Shown here piece after piece: positions 35,576 through 43,280 of a stretch of 64,000 nucleotides of DNA. The translations under genes were made by a program, and so were the position numbers. The notes under the pieces are model-generated. The model was not told the DNA's origin and made no database searches. It worked only from the letters and a program-made list of their open reading frames with translations. Positions within the stretch are counted from its first letter, which is position 1. The number at the start of each line of letters is the position of its first letter. Source of the stretch: an uncultured Opitutia bacterium. GTDB lineage: Bacteria > Verrucomicrobiota > Verrucomicrobiia > Opitutales > Opitutaceae. The stretch is taken from assembly GCA_903877135.1 (NCBI GenBank), contig CAIRCN010000038.1:142902-206901 (forward strand), read 5' to 3'.

Positions 35576-38500
35576 TCAGGGCAACTCGTAAACTTCGACA
35601 AGGGCGACGCCGGTGGTGGCGTTCACGCCGTTGACCGTGACGGTGTAGCTGCCCGGGGGCAGCGTGACGAGCAGGGCAGAGTCCTTGCTGCCGGGCGCGA
35701 GTGCGAAGGCGCCGGTCGTGGCGGCGGCGCTTGTGATCAGGGCCGCGTCGCCCGCGGTGCCCCAGTTGTCGTTTTGGTTGATGACCGTGCCATGGGAGTC
35801 GTTTAGATAAATGATCGGGTCGGCCAGGGTGCCGGTGACGCCGTAGTTCGCCAGGGTCGGGCCCACGCAGCGGATCAGCACGGTCTTGGCGGTGGCGCCG
35901 GTGATGACAAAGCCGGGGATCATGACGCTGGCACCGGTGCCGACGACGCCGCGCGTGGAGATGTTCACCAGCCGCGGCGAGGTGCTGTCGAGGGTGACGG
36001 TGGCGTCGTAGATTTCCACGATGCCCACGCCGGTGTTGGTGGCGCCGTTGCCCGAGAGGGTCGCCGTATAGGTGCCGGGAGCGAGGGTGGTGGAGATGAC
36101 GGAGTCGAGCGAACCGGTGGGCAGGGCGAAGGCGCCGACCCGGGCCATGTCGGCAATGACGGTGGCGGGCGGGCCTGCGGTGGCCCAGTTGTCGTTTTGA
36201 CTCACCACACTGCCGTCTTTCGTGAGCTGAAGCGTGAGCAGCGGATCCGGCAGCGTGCCGGTGACCCCGTAGTTGGTCAGGGTCGGGCCGACACCGCGGA
36301 TGATCACCGGCTTCGCAGCAGAGCCGGTGATGACGAAGCCCGCGATCAGGACGTTGCCGCCAGTGCCGACCTGGCCGCGGGTCGAGAGGTTGATCAGGCG
36401 GCCGGGCGTGGTGGTGGTGAGCACGGTGAGCGCGGCGGGATTGCTGGTGGCAGTGGAGACGGTGCCGTTGCCGACGGCGACGGCGTAGTTGCCGGCATCG
36501 GTGGACTGGGCGTTGGCGAGCAGGAAGGAGGCGGCGGTGGCGCCGGTGAGGTTCACGCCGTCCTTGGCCCATTGGTAGGTGAGGCCGGTGCCAGTGGCCG
36601 CGACGCTGAAGACGACGGTCGAGCCGGTGGCGATGGTGCAGTCCTGCGGTTGCGCGGTGATCGTGGGCGGGGCCGGATTGACGGTGAGCACGGCCGCGCT
36701 GCTGGTCGCAGTGCCGAGGGTGTTGGTCGCCACGATGATGTAGGAGGCGGCATCGGTGAATTGGGCGTTGGTCAGCGTGAGCGTGGCGCTGGTCGCGCCG
36801 GTAATATCGATTCCGCCTTTTCTCCACTGGAAAGTCGGTGTCGGCGAGCCGGTGACATCGGCGGTAAAGGTGACGCTGGCGCCCACGACCACGGTCTGGC
36901 TTTGTGGCTGCGTCGCGATCGCGGGGGCCGTGTTCACGGTCAGTGTCGCGTAATTGCTGGCCGTGCTCGTCACGGCATTCGTAGCCACGACGTAATAGGT
37001 GTCGGCGTCGGTGGGTTGGACATTCGTCAGCGTCAGCGTGGCGCTGGTCTGGCCTGCAAGATCGATCCCGCTTTTTCTCCACTGGTAGGTCGGCGCGGGC
37101 GTCCCACTCGCGGCGGCTGTGAATGTGACGTTGGCGCCGACCAGCACGGTCAGGCTCTGCGGCTGCGTGGTAAACGCGGGAGGCGAGTTGACTGTGAGCA
37201 CAGCCGCGCTGCTGGTTGCGGTGCCGGCCAAGTTGGTCGCCACCACGGTGTAGCTGCCGGCATCGGTGAGTTGGACGTTGTTCAGCGTCAGCGTGGCACC
37301 GGCACCGGCAATGGCCGTGCCACTTTTTTGCCACTGGAAGGTTGGCGTCGGCGTCCCGCTGGCGGAGGCCGTGAAAGTGACGGTGTCGCCAACTACCGCG
37401 GTCTGGCTCAGCGGCTGTGTCGTGATCGCCGGAGCTATCTGGGTCGCGCTCACGGTCAGCACAGCCGCACTGCTGGTCGTGCTCGACACGGCATTGGTTG
37501 CCACGACGGTGTAGGTGGCGGCATCGGCGAGTTGGACGTTGTTCAGCGTCAGCGTGGCGCCGTTCGCGCCGGCGATGGCCGTGCCGCCTTTCTGCCACTG
37601 CAAGGTCGGGGTCGGCGTCCCGCTCGCCACGACGGTGAACGTGACCGATGTGCCGACGACCGCGGCCTGGCTCTGCGGCTGGGTCGTGAACGCTGGAGGC
37701 GCGTTAACCGTGAGCACGGCCGCGCTGCTGGTCGCGCTGCCGAGGAGATTGGTCGCCACCACGGTGTAGCTGCCGGCATCGGCGACTTGGACGCCAGTCA
37801 GCACGAGCGATGCGCCGGTCGCACCGGCAATGGCCGTGCTGCCTTTCTTCCACTGCAAGGTCGGCGTCGGCGTCCCGCTGGCGGCGGCGGTGAAGGTGAC
37901 GGTGGCGCCGACCACCGCGGTCTGGCTCTGCGGGGGCGTGGTGATCACCGGAGCGGTCGAGGCCGCGCTCACGGTCAGCACGGCACCACTGCTCGTCGTG
38001 CTCGTCACGAAATTGGTTGCCACGACAGTGTAGGTGGCGGCATCGGCGAGCTGGACATTGCTCAACGTCAGCGTGGCGCTGGTCGCGCCGGCTATCACGG
38101 TGCCGCCTTTTTTCCACTGAAAGGTCGGCGGCGGATTACCGCTCGCCAGCGCGGTAAAAGTCACCGTGGTGCCGACGACCACAGACTGGCCCTGCGGCTG
38201 CGTCGTGAAGGCCGGCGGCGCGATCGCCAGCCCGGTGTGCTGCGGGCCTTGGTGGAACATAGGCCAGTAGCCCGTCGAGAGGGGTGCCACGGTGTCCTTG
38301 AGCGAATATAAATAGCCGTCCATCGACCCTACGTAGATGGTGCCATCCGCCGCGACCACGGGCGACGAGTCAACGGCATCGTTGAGAGTGCCAAACGCAT
38401 AGTTCCAGTTCTCGGTGCCGCTCGCGTTCAGCGCATGAATCTTGTTGTCATAGGCGCCAAAAACCACCGAGCCATCGGCGCGCACCGCAGCGGTTGAAGT

Positions 38501-39406
38501 GATCTGCCAGCCGACGTTGGTGCGCCACAGCAGGGTGCCATCCGGATTCAGCGCGTAGAAATATCCGTCAACCGAACCGACATAGATCGTGCCATTCGCG
38601 CCCAGCACGGGCGCGGCGTCGATCGCGCCGCCGGTGGAATAGGTCCATCGTACGGTGCCATCAGCCGGCGCCAAAGCGTAAAGCAAACCGTCGCTGGACC
38701 CGCAATATACCGTGCCGTCGGATCCGATCGCCGGCGAGGAGAGGACCGTATCGCCGGTCGCGACCTGCCACTTCAGCGTGCCGTCCGACCTGAGGCCATA
38801 GATGTTCTTGTCCGACGAGCCGAAATATACGCTCCCGTCCACCCCGATGGCCGGCGACGAGGCGATCAAACTGGTCCCCAGCCAATGCCAGGCCTCCACC
38901 CCACTGGGCAAGATGGCGTGCAGGGTAAAGTCGCCGGCGCCCACGTAAATAATGCCGTCGGGCCCAACGGCCGGCGAGCCGTAGATGTAGAGACCCGTGG
39001 CAAACTGCCACTTCACCACGCCATTGGTCGGATTGATGGCATAGAGATTTCCATCCCATGAACCGGCATAAACCGTCCCGTCAGAGCCTACCGCGGGCGA
39101 CGATTCCACCCAGTCGGTGGGCACCTCGCACGACCACTTCGTGCTGCCGTTCGGATTGATCGCGAGCACCCGTCCATCGCCCACGGAGGTGGTGATATTA
39201 ACACCGACATACACGGTCCCGTCCGTGGCCAGTGCGGGCGACGAACTGACCGTGCAAGTGTTCACCGGATCGGTCTTGAAACGCCAGTTTCGCGGAATGG
39301 TGGCGCCCCGCACCGCGCCCCCGGAGCACAGCAGCAGCGCAGCAAAAACCGCGGTCGTCGAAAACGCCTTTCGGCTCAGGAGATCGCGCGCGGCAAATTG
39401 GGGCAT
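35576..39406 (-). CDS. Giant secreted PQQ-propeller / Ig-repeat protein
   Basis: The 1276-residue protein has a signal peptide (TTAVFAALLLCSGGAVRGA). An N-terminal propeller of about eight PQQ-like blades follows (SSPAVGSDGTVYAGSWDGNLYAI is one), to near residue 400. Then come seven Ig-like repeats of about 85 residues, each with TTQPQ, VxGxxVTFTA, PTPTxQWxKxG and YTVVATN. Two tandem copies of a 140-residue C-terminal unit (RLINLSTRGQVGTGG; RLVNISTRGVVGTGA; QNDNW; PGTYTATLSGNG) end the protein. That C-terminal unit is common in large Opitutaceae exoproteins. It likely acts outside the cell in adhesion or polymer binding. It follows the histidine kinase by about 40 bases. Confidence 0.88.
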   Translation of the reverse strand: MPQFAARDLLSRKAFSTTAVFAALLLCSGGAVRGATIPRNWRFKTDPVNTCTVSSSPALATDGTVYVGVNITTSVGDGRVLAINPNGSTKWSCEVPTDWVESSPAVGSDGTVYAGSWDGNLYAINPTNGVVKWQFATGLYIYGSPAVGPDGIIYVGAGDFTLHAILPSGVEAWHWLGTSLIASSPAIGVDGSVYFGSSDKNIYGLRSDGTLKWQVATGDTVLSSPAIGSDGTVYCGSSDGLLYALAPADGTVRWTYSTGGAIDAAPVLGANGTIYVGSVDGYFYALNPDGTLLWRTNVGWQITSTAAVRADGSVVFGAYDNKIHALNASGTENWNYAFGTLNDAVDSSPVVAADGTIYVGSMDGYLYSLKDTVAPLSTGYWPMFHQGPQHTGLAIAPPAFTTQPQGQSVVVGTTVTFTALASGNPPPTFQWKKGGTVIAGATSATLTLSNVQLADAATYTVVATNFVTSTTSSGAVLTVSAASTAPVITTPPQSQTAVVGATVTFTAAASGTPTPTLQWKKGSTAIAGATGASLVLTGVQVADAGSYTVVATNLLGSATSSAAVLTVNAPPAFTTQPQSQAAVVGTSVTFTVVASGTPTPTLQWQKGGTAIAGANGATLTLNNVQLADAATYTVVATNAVSSTTSSAAVLTVSATQIAPAITTQPLSQTAVVGDTVTFTASASGTPTPTFQWQKSGTAIAGAGATLTLNNVQLTDAGSYTVVATNLAGTATSSAAVLTVNSPPAFTTQPQSLTVLVGANVTFTAAASGTPAPTYQWRKSGIDLAGQTSATLTLTNVQPTDADTYYVVATNAVTSTASNYATLTVNTAPAIATQPQSQTVVVGASVTFTADVTGSPTPTFQWRKGGIDITGATSATLTLTNAQFTDAASYIIVATNTLGTATSSAAVLTVNPAPPTITAQPQDCTIATGSTVVFSVAATGTGLTYQWAKDGVNLTGATAASFLLANAQSTDAGNYAVAVGNGTVSTATSNPAALTVLTTTTPGRLINLSTRGQVGTGGNVLIAGFVITGSAAKPVIIRGVGPTLTNYGVTGTLPDPLLTLQLTKDGSVVSQNDNWATAGPPATVIADMARVGAFALPTGSLDSVISTTLAPGTYTATLSGNGATNTGVGIVEIYDATVTLDSTSPRLVNISTRGVVGTGASVMIPGFVITGATAKTVLIRCVGPTLANYGVTGTLADPIIYLNDSHGTVINQNDNWGTAGDAALITSAAATTGAFALAPGSKDSALLVTLPPGSYTVTVNGVNATTGVALVEVYELP

Positions 39407-39444
39407 TAATCGATACCGTTGAAGAATCGCCGATGCGTTGGCAA

Positions 39445-40854
39445 TCACTCAGCGCGCGAAAAAAACAGTCGGAAACAGGTGCCCGTCGCGTCGCTCCGCA
39501 CCAGGTCCAGCCGGCCGCCCGACTGCTGCGCCAACTGGTGACTCAACGCCAGCCCTAGGCCGCTGCCTCCCGGTTTGGCGCTCTGGCACGGCTGAAACAG
39601 GCGCGCGCGGACCGCCGCAGGCACACCCGCCCCGCGGTCCTCGACCAGAAACTCCACCGCGCCCACGCCCGCGGTGCGGCCGATCAGCCGCACCTCCGAA
39701 CCGCGGGGCGCGGCCTCAAGGGCGTTTTGCAGCAGGTTCTGCAGCACGAGCAGCGCGAGATTGGCGCGCCGCCCGGGCAGCACGGCCTTTCCGGAGACTT
39801 CGTGGGCGAGGACAACGCCTACAACCTGCGCGGATGGCCGGGCCTTCGCGAGCGCCAGTTCCACCACCTCGGCACAGGTGAGTTCGAAATCGGCGCCCGT
39901 CTGGTCGTCGCGCAATACCGCCACAACCTCGTCCACCATGGCGCGCAGCCGCTGCGTGAGCTCGTTGGCGGCCCGCCACTCCTCGCCCTCGCCGGTGGCG
40001 GCGCCCGGCTGGGCCGCACCGCTGAGAAACACCTCGAGGCCGGCGAGCGGATTCTTGAGTCCGTGGATCAGATGCGCCGTCACCGTGCCAAGCGCCGAGG
40101 TTTTCGCGACGAGCGCGAGCTCGCGGTTGGCGCGCTGCAAGTCCTCGGAGCGCCGTTGCAGAGCGCGGTTCGCCTCCGCAAGCCGCCGAAAGGCCCACGC
40201 CAGCGCAAGCGCGATGAGTAGCGCGCCCGCCAGCCACGCGAGGACGGCCTGCCCCGCAAGCCGGCGGTCGAGCGCGGCGAACTCCGCCGCCAGCGCCCGG
40301 CCGTCGATCCAAAATTGCGCCGCGCCTGCCAGCTTCGCCCCCTCCGCCGTGACCAACGGCACCCAGGTCTCCACCAGCGGCGCCGTCTCATCGGCCGACG
40401 GTGTCTCCGGCGGCAGCCCGACCAACGTCGCCAGCGTCTCGTGCGGATGCAGCCGGGTCACCGCGTGGCCGCCGGCCAGAGCGGCCCAGTCGGCCGCGTC
40501 CGGCGGCTCTTCGGAGGCGATCCAGGGCAGGGCGCCGGCAAAACGCCGCCGGGCATCGAACACCCGGATGGCCACCACGCCGCGCAATTTCGACGCCTGC
40601 AACACCGCGTTCACCAACTCGCCCGAGTCGTCGGCCAGGCCCAGTTCTGCGAGCGACGCCTGGCTGTTGGCGAGTTGCAGCGAGGCCACCGCCGCGAGCG
40701 TTTCGCCGTCGCGATTCAGAATTTGCTCCCGCAGCCCGGCCCGCAGCCGCAGGGTGACGAACCCGATCACCGCCGCAAACACCGCCAGTGTGACCGCCAG
40801 CACGGCGAAGTGCAGGCGGCGCGGGGCGACCGGAAAATTGACCGACTCGTTCAT
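39445..40854 (-). CDS. Membrane sensor histidine kinase
   Basis: The 469-residue protein has a membrane helix near residues 16-36 (FAVLAVTLAVFAAVIGFVTL). A periplasmic sensor region of about 160 residues follows, then a second helix (AWLAGALLIALALAWAF), a coiled linker (RRLAEANRALQRRSEDLQRANREL) and the kinase core. His264 sits in an atypical H-box, TAHLIHGLKNPLAGLEVF. N-box NLLQNALEA, DRGAGVP and GGSGLGLALSHQL complete the ATPase domain. No HAMP or PAS domain is obvious. Its start overlaps the stop of the beta-barrel gene (ATGA), so the two are co-translated. The sigma54 regulator at 43281 is the likely partner. Confidence 0.9.
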   Translation of the reverse strand: MNESVNFPVAPRRLHFAVLAVTLAVFAAVIGFVTLRLRAGLREQILNRDGETLAAVASLQLANSQASLAELGLADDSGELVNAVLQASKLRGVVAIRVFDARRRFAGALPWIASEEPPDAADWAALAGGHAVTRLHPHETLATLVGLPPETPSADETAPLVETWVPLVTAEGAKLAGAAQFWIDGRALAAEFAALDRRLAGQAVLAWLAGALLIALALAWAFRRLAEANRALQRRSEDLQRANRELALVAKTSALGTVTAHLIHGLKNPLAGLEVFLSGAAQPGAATGEGEEWRAANELTQRLRAMVDEVVAVLRDDQTGADFELTCAEVVELALAKARPSAQVVGVVLAHEVSGKAVLPGRRANLALLVLQNLLQNALEAAPRGSEVRLIGRTAGVGAVEFLVEDRGAGVPAAVRARLFQPCQSAKPGGSGLGLALSHQLAQQSGGRLDLVRSDATGTCFRLFFSRAE

Positions 40855-42035
40855 AGGGCGGAGCGCCCTTTCTCCCAGTTCCATTGCAGCCCGAGCAAGC
40901 ATTCGTTCATCCGGTAGCCCGCCAGCACATAATTGGAGCGGTTGCGCTCCCAAGTGTATTCGGCGTAAACGGTCCAGCGGGCGTTGAGTTTCCGCTCGAC
41001 GCGCAGCTCCGCCGCGTAGCTTTCCTTGAGCCGCGCCGCCGGAGCAATGCCGAGCCCAACGGTTTGGACATTGTAAACCAGCCGCTTGGCGCTGGCCTCG
41101 CCCTGCACGAGCCAGTCGCCCGCGGTCCACTCGAGTTCCTGGGCCAGCTTTGCTTCGCGGTAACTGAAATACCCGGAGCCGTTGTCGGCGTAGCGCACGG
41201 TGCCGGCGTGCGTCACCGTTTTCCACTGCGCGGCCTGATCAAGGGTGACGTTGATCTTGCCCTCCACTTCCTGCTCGGTCGTTTGCAAAATCGTGCCTGG
41301 CTGCTGGTGACCGCCCTCCGAATATTGCTCGCGGTGGTCAAAATCGCGCCGCCGCTCGATCGCCGCCAGGCTGGCCTCGAACCGCGCCCCCGGTCGCCAG
41401 CCGAGGCGGAATTCGCCCTCGTAATAACGGCTGTTGTTCTGGCCGTCGCGGTAGGTTTCACGCTTGGCCGTGCCCCGCGCCTCGACCCACCCCCACGTCA
41501 CCGGCGCCCAGTGCAGCTTCGGCCCCAGCGCCGCGCCTGTCACCTTCAGTTGGGCCACCGTCCGCTGCACATCCGTGTCCGACACATCGAAAACCTGGTC
41601 GAGGTAATAGCCCTGCCCCTCGAACGAAAAGTTAAAAACCTCCCCAATGCGGTAGCGCCACTCCCCGTGCAAAAACGCCTGCGCCTCCTGCTGCACAGCA
41701 CGGCGGTCGAAGTAACGCGTGCCTTCGGCATTGGCGAACGCGACCCAGTCGGCCCGACCCTGCGGCAACCGCCAAAGAAAAATCTCCGCTCCGGCGCGGG
41801 CAAAACCGCTCGACGCCGGCTGATAGCGGCTCAGCAGGAGGTTGTCCTTGTAGCCGATGGCGCTCTGCAGCGTAGCCGTGCTGGACCACACCGTCTGGTC
41901 GGAAAGCAACGCCGCGAGTTCGGGCGGCAAGTCCGCCGGCACATCGGCTGACACCGCCATCTGGGCGCACACCGCGCCGGGCAGGAGCGTCAGCCCGAGC
42001 CCGAGGCAAAAGCGAATGCGGTAGATTGAAGCCAA
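40851..42035 (-). CDS. Predicted outer-membrane beta-barrel protein, translationally coupled to the sensor kinase
   Basis: The 394-residue protein has a signal peptide (LGLGLTLLPGAVCA-QM). It then consists of alternating aromatic/polar strands throughout (FLHGEWRYRIGEVFNFSFEG, WGWVEARGTAKRETYRD, KLNARWTVYAEYTWERNRSN), as expected of a barrel of about 14-16 strands. The last residues (LQWNWEKGRSAL) are not the classical terminal Phe. No family was recognised. It may sense or exchange the signal for the coupled histidine kinase, or export material from the small secreted proteins upstream. A terminator separates it from those proteins, so it needs its own promoter, which I could not locate. Confidence 0.75.
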   Translation of the reverse strand: MASIYRIRFCLGLGLTLLPGAVCAQMAVSADVPADLPPELAALLSDQTVWSSTATLQSAIGYKDNLLLSRYQPASSGFARAGAEIFLWRLPQGRADWVAFANAEGTRYFDRRAVQQEAQAFLHGEWRYRIGEVFNFSFEGQGYYLDQVFDVSDTDVQRTVAQLKVTGAALGPKLHWAPVTWGWVEARGTAKRETYRDGQNNSRYYEGEFRLGWRPGARFEASLAAIERRRDFDHREQYSEGGHQQPGTILQTTEQEVEGKINVTLDQAAQWKTVTHAGTVRYADNGSGYFSYREAKLAQELEWTAGDWLVQGEASAKRLVYNVQTVGLGIAPAARLKESYAAELRVERKLNARWTVYAEYTWERNRSNYVLAGYRMNECLLGLQWNWEKGRSAL

Positions 42036-42118
42036 GACGGTCAGAGTGGTATGGCGGTGTTGATAACCGTTGCCGCGGCTCCCGCAAGCGCGGCTTCCAC
42101 GCGCTCCGCCGCACCCAA

Positions 42119-42148
42119 CAAAAAGGCAGCCGCCCGAAGGCGGCTGCC
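42119..42148 (-). terminator. Intrinsic terminator after the small secreted proteins
   Basis: GGCAGCCGCC (42125-42134) and GGCGGCTGCC (42139-42148) form a perfect 10-bp stem with a 4-base loop. On the minus strand it is followed by TTTTTG, so it ends transcripts coming from the secreted-protein gene 42174-42542 before the beta-barrel gene. Confidence 0.8.
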
Positions 42149-42173
42149 GATGAACCGGACACCCTACAGAAAA

Positions 42174-42542
42174 TCAACCACCCGGTTTCTGCGCCTTGCG
42201 CAAAGCCCGCAGTTGGTCGCGGATCTGCTTGGCGAGCGCCCGCTGCTGGGCGATGAGATCCTTGTTCTGCGCCTGCAGGGCGGCGATGATGGCCTTCCGC
42301 TGGTCCGGCGTCGCACCCTTGAGCTGCGCGATCACCGCCTGGCGCGCCGCGATCAGCGCAGCGCTATTCGTCTTGAACTGGTCAACCAACGCCTGGATCG
42401 CAGGCGGGAGCGGAGGCAACGCCGGCTTTACGGTCGGGGGCGTGGTCGCCGGAGGAGTGGTGGTTTGGGCTGGGGCCGACAAAACGCAGACACCGGCGAG
42501 GCCGGCCGCGAGGAGGATATTTTTTACCGATATGATTTTCAT
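42174..42542 (-). CDS. Small secreted helical protein (copy B of a tandem pair)
   Basis: The 122-residue protein has a signal peptide (NILLAAGLAGVCVLSAPA-QT), a short Thr/Pro-rich linker and a charged helical C-terminal domain of about 75 residues (PPLPPAIQALVDQFKTN, LQAQNKDLIAQQRALAKQI). The domain ends RALRKAQKPGG. It is nearly identical in its last 30 residues to the upstream protein (copy A), also at DNA level: about 3 mismatches in the last 65 bases. A coiled-coil-like pattern suggests self-association. No family was recognised. It is separated from the beta-barrel gene by a strong terminator. Confidence 0.75.
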   Translation of the reverse strand: MKIISVKNILLAAGLAGVCVLSAPAQTTTPPATTPPTVKPALPPLPPAIQALVDQFKTNSAALIAARQAVIAQLKGATPDQRKAIIAALQAQNKDLIAQQRALAKQIRDQLRALRKAQKPGG

Positions 42543-42599
42543 GATTTGGACTAAAAATTTAGGACCTTGGGCGGTTTGGTGAGAACAAAACTGGAGCGC

Positions 42600-43136
42600 T
42601 CAGCCACCCGGTTTCTGCGCCTTGCGCAAGGCCCGCAGTTGGTCGCGGATCTGCTTTGCGAGCGAGCGTTGCTGGGCAATGAGGTCTTTGTTCTGCGCCT
42701 GGAGAGCAGCGATAATGGCCGCCCTATCAGCCGGTGCCGCCGCCTTGAGCTGTGCGAGCACCGTCTGCTGGGCCGCGATGAGCGAAGCGCGGTTCGCGCT
42801 GAACTGGTCAATCAGCGTTTGAATCGCGGCGGGCAGCGGCGGCAGCGACGGAGGTGTGTTTGTTGACGGAAGCGTGGTTGTCGTCGGAGGCAGCGGCACC
42901 GGCGGCCCTACGACTTCAATCGGAGGAGTGACGGTGATCGGTGGCAGCGGTGCCGTCGGCCTCACTCCATCCAGAGGCAGCGGGGCTCCCGTAAGTAACG
43001 GCGGTCCTATGAGAACGATCGGCGTCACTGCGGTTAGACCCACAGCCGTGGTGCTTGTTTGGGCTGACGCCAGCGAAACGCAGGTACCGGCCAAGCCAGC
43101 CGCGATCAACATATTTTTGATCGAGATGAGTTTCAT
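42600..43136 (-). CDS. Small secreted helical protein (copy A of a tandem pair)
   Basis: The 178-residue protein has the same plan as copy B. A signal peptide (NMLIAAGLAGTCVSLASA-QT) is followed by a longer Pro/Val/Thr-rich linker with PP.VPLPPTTTTLPS, then the same helical domain (LIDQFSANRASLIAAQQ, LQAQNKDLIAQQRSLAKQI) ending RALRKAQKPGG. The extra linker makes the difference in length. A sigma54-like promoter sits just ahead of its start. The next gene upstream is the sigma54-type regulator, so regulation by that protein is a natural inference. Confidence 0.77.
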   Translation of the reverse strand: MKLISIKNMLIAAGLAGTCVSLASAQTSTTAVGLTAVTPIVLIGPPLLTGAPLPLDGVRPTAPLPPITVTPPIEVVGPPVPLPPTTTTLPSTNTPPSLPPLPAAIQTLIDQFSANRASLIAAQQTVLAQLKAAAPADRAAIIAALQAQNKDLIAQQRSLAKQIRDQLRALRKAQKPGG

Positions 43137-43150
43137 GACGGAATATCCTC

Positions 43151-43166
43151 TGCACGCCCCATGCCA
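43151..43166 (-). promoter_or_regulatory. Candidate sigma54 (-24/-12) promoter
   Basis: On the minus strand the 16 bases read TGGCATGGGGCGTGCA, which fits the consensus TGGCAYR-N4-TTGCA with one mismatch in the -12 box (GTGC for TTGC). GG and GC have the exact spacing required. The transcription start would fall about 4 bases before the ATG at 43136, leaving almost no leader. Sigma54 control is plausible because the adjacent regulator is of the sigma54-activator class. Confidence 0.5.
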
Positions 43167-43241
43167 CCCTCGCGTAAACGATCTTTCACCCTATTTGCCA
43201 ATGACTAAGGAACCATTTACCCTCTCGGGCGGCACGAGATA

Positions 43242-43256
43242 GATTGGGTTCCAATC
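43242..43256. promoter_or_regulatory. Palindrome, candidate activator-binding site
   Basis: GATTGG-GTT-CCAATC is a perfect 6-3-6 inverted repeat about 80 bases upstream of the -24 box of the candidate sigma54 promoter. That is where enhancer-binding proteins usually bind. It is not a terminator because no U-tract follows. The role is inferred from position only. Confidence 0.4.
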
Positions 43257-43280
43257 CCTAATGCGCGAAAAACACGGGGA

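Noticed and set aside
35502..37598. A 698-residue minus-strand open frame in another phase
   Set aside because: It overlaps the same repeats out of phase and is Arg/His-rich without domain features.
36197..38311. A 704-residue plus-strand open frame
   Set aside because: It is antisense to the Ig repeats of the PQQ/Ig protein, is Gly/Arg-rich and repetitive, and has no independent signal, so it is a shadow of the coding strand.
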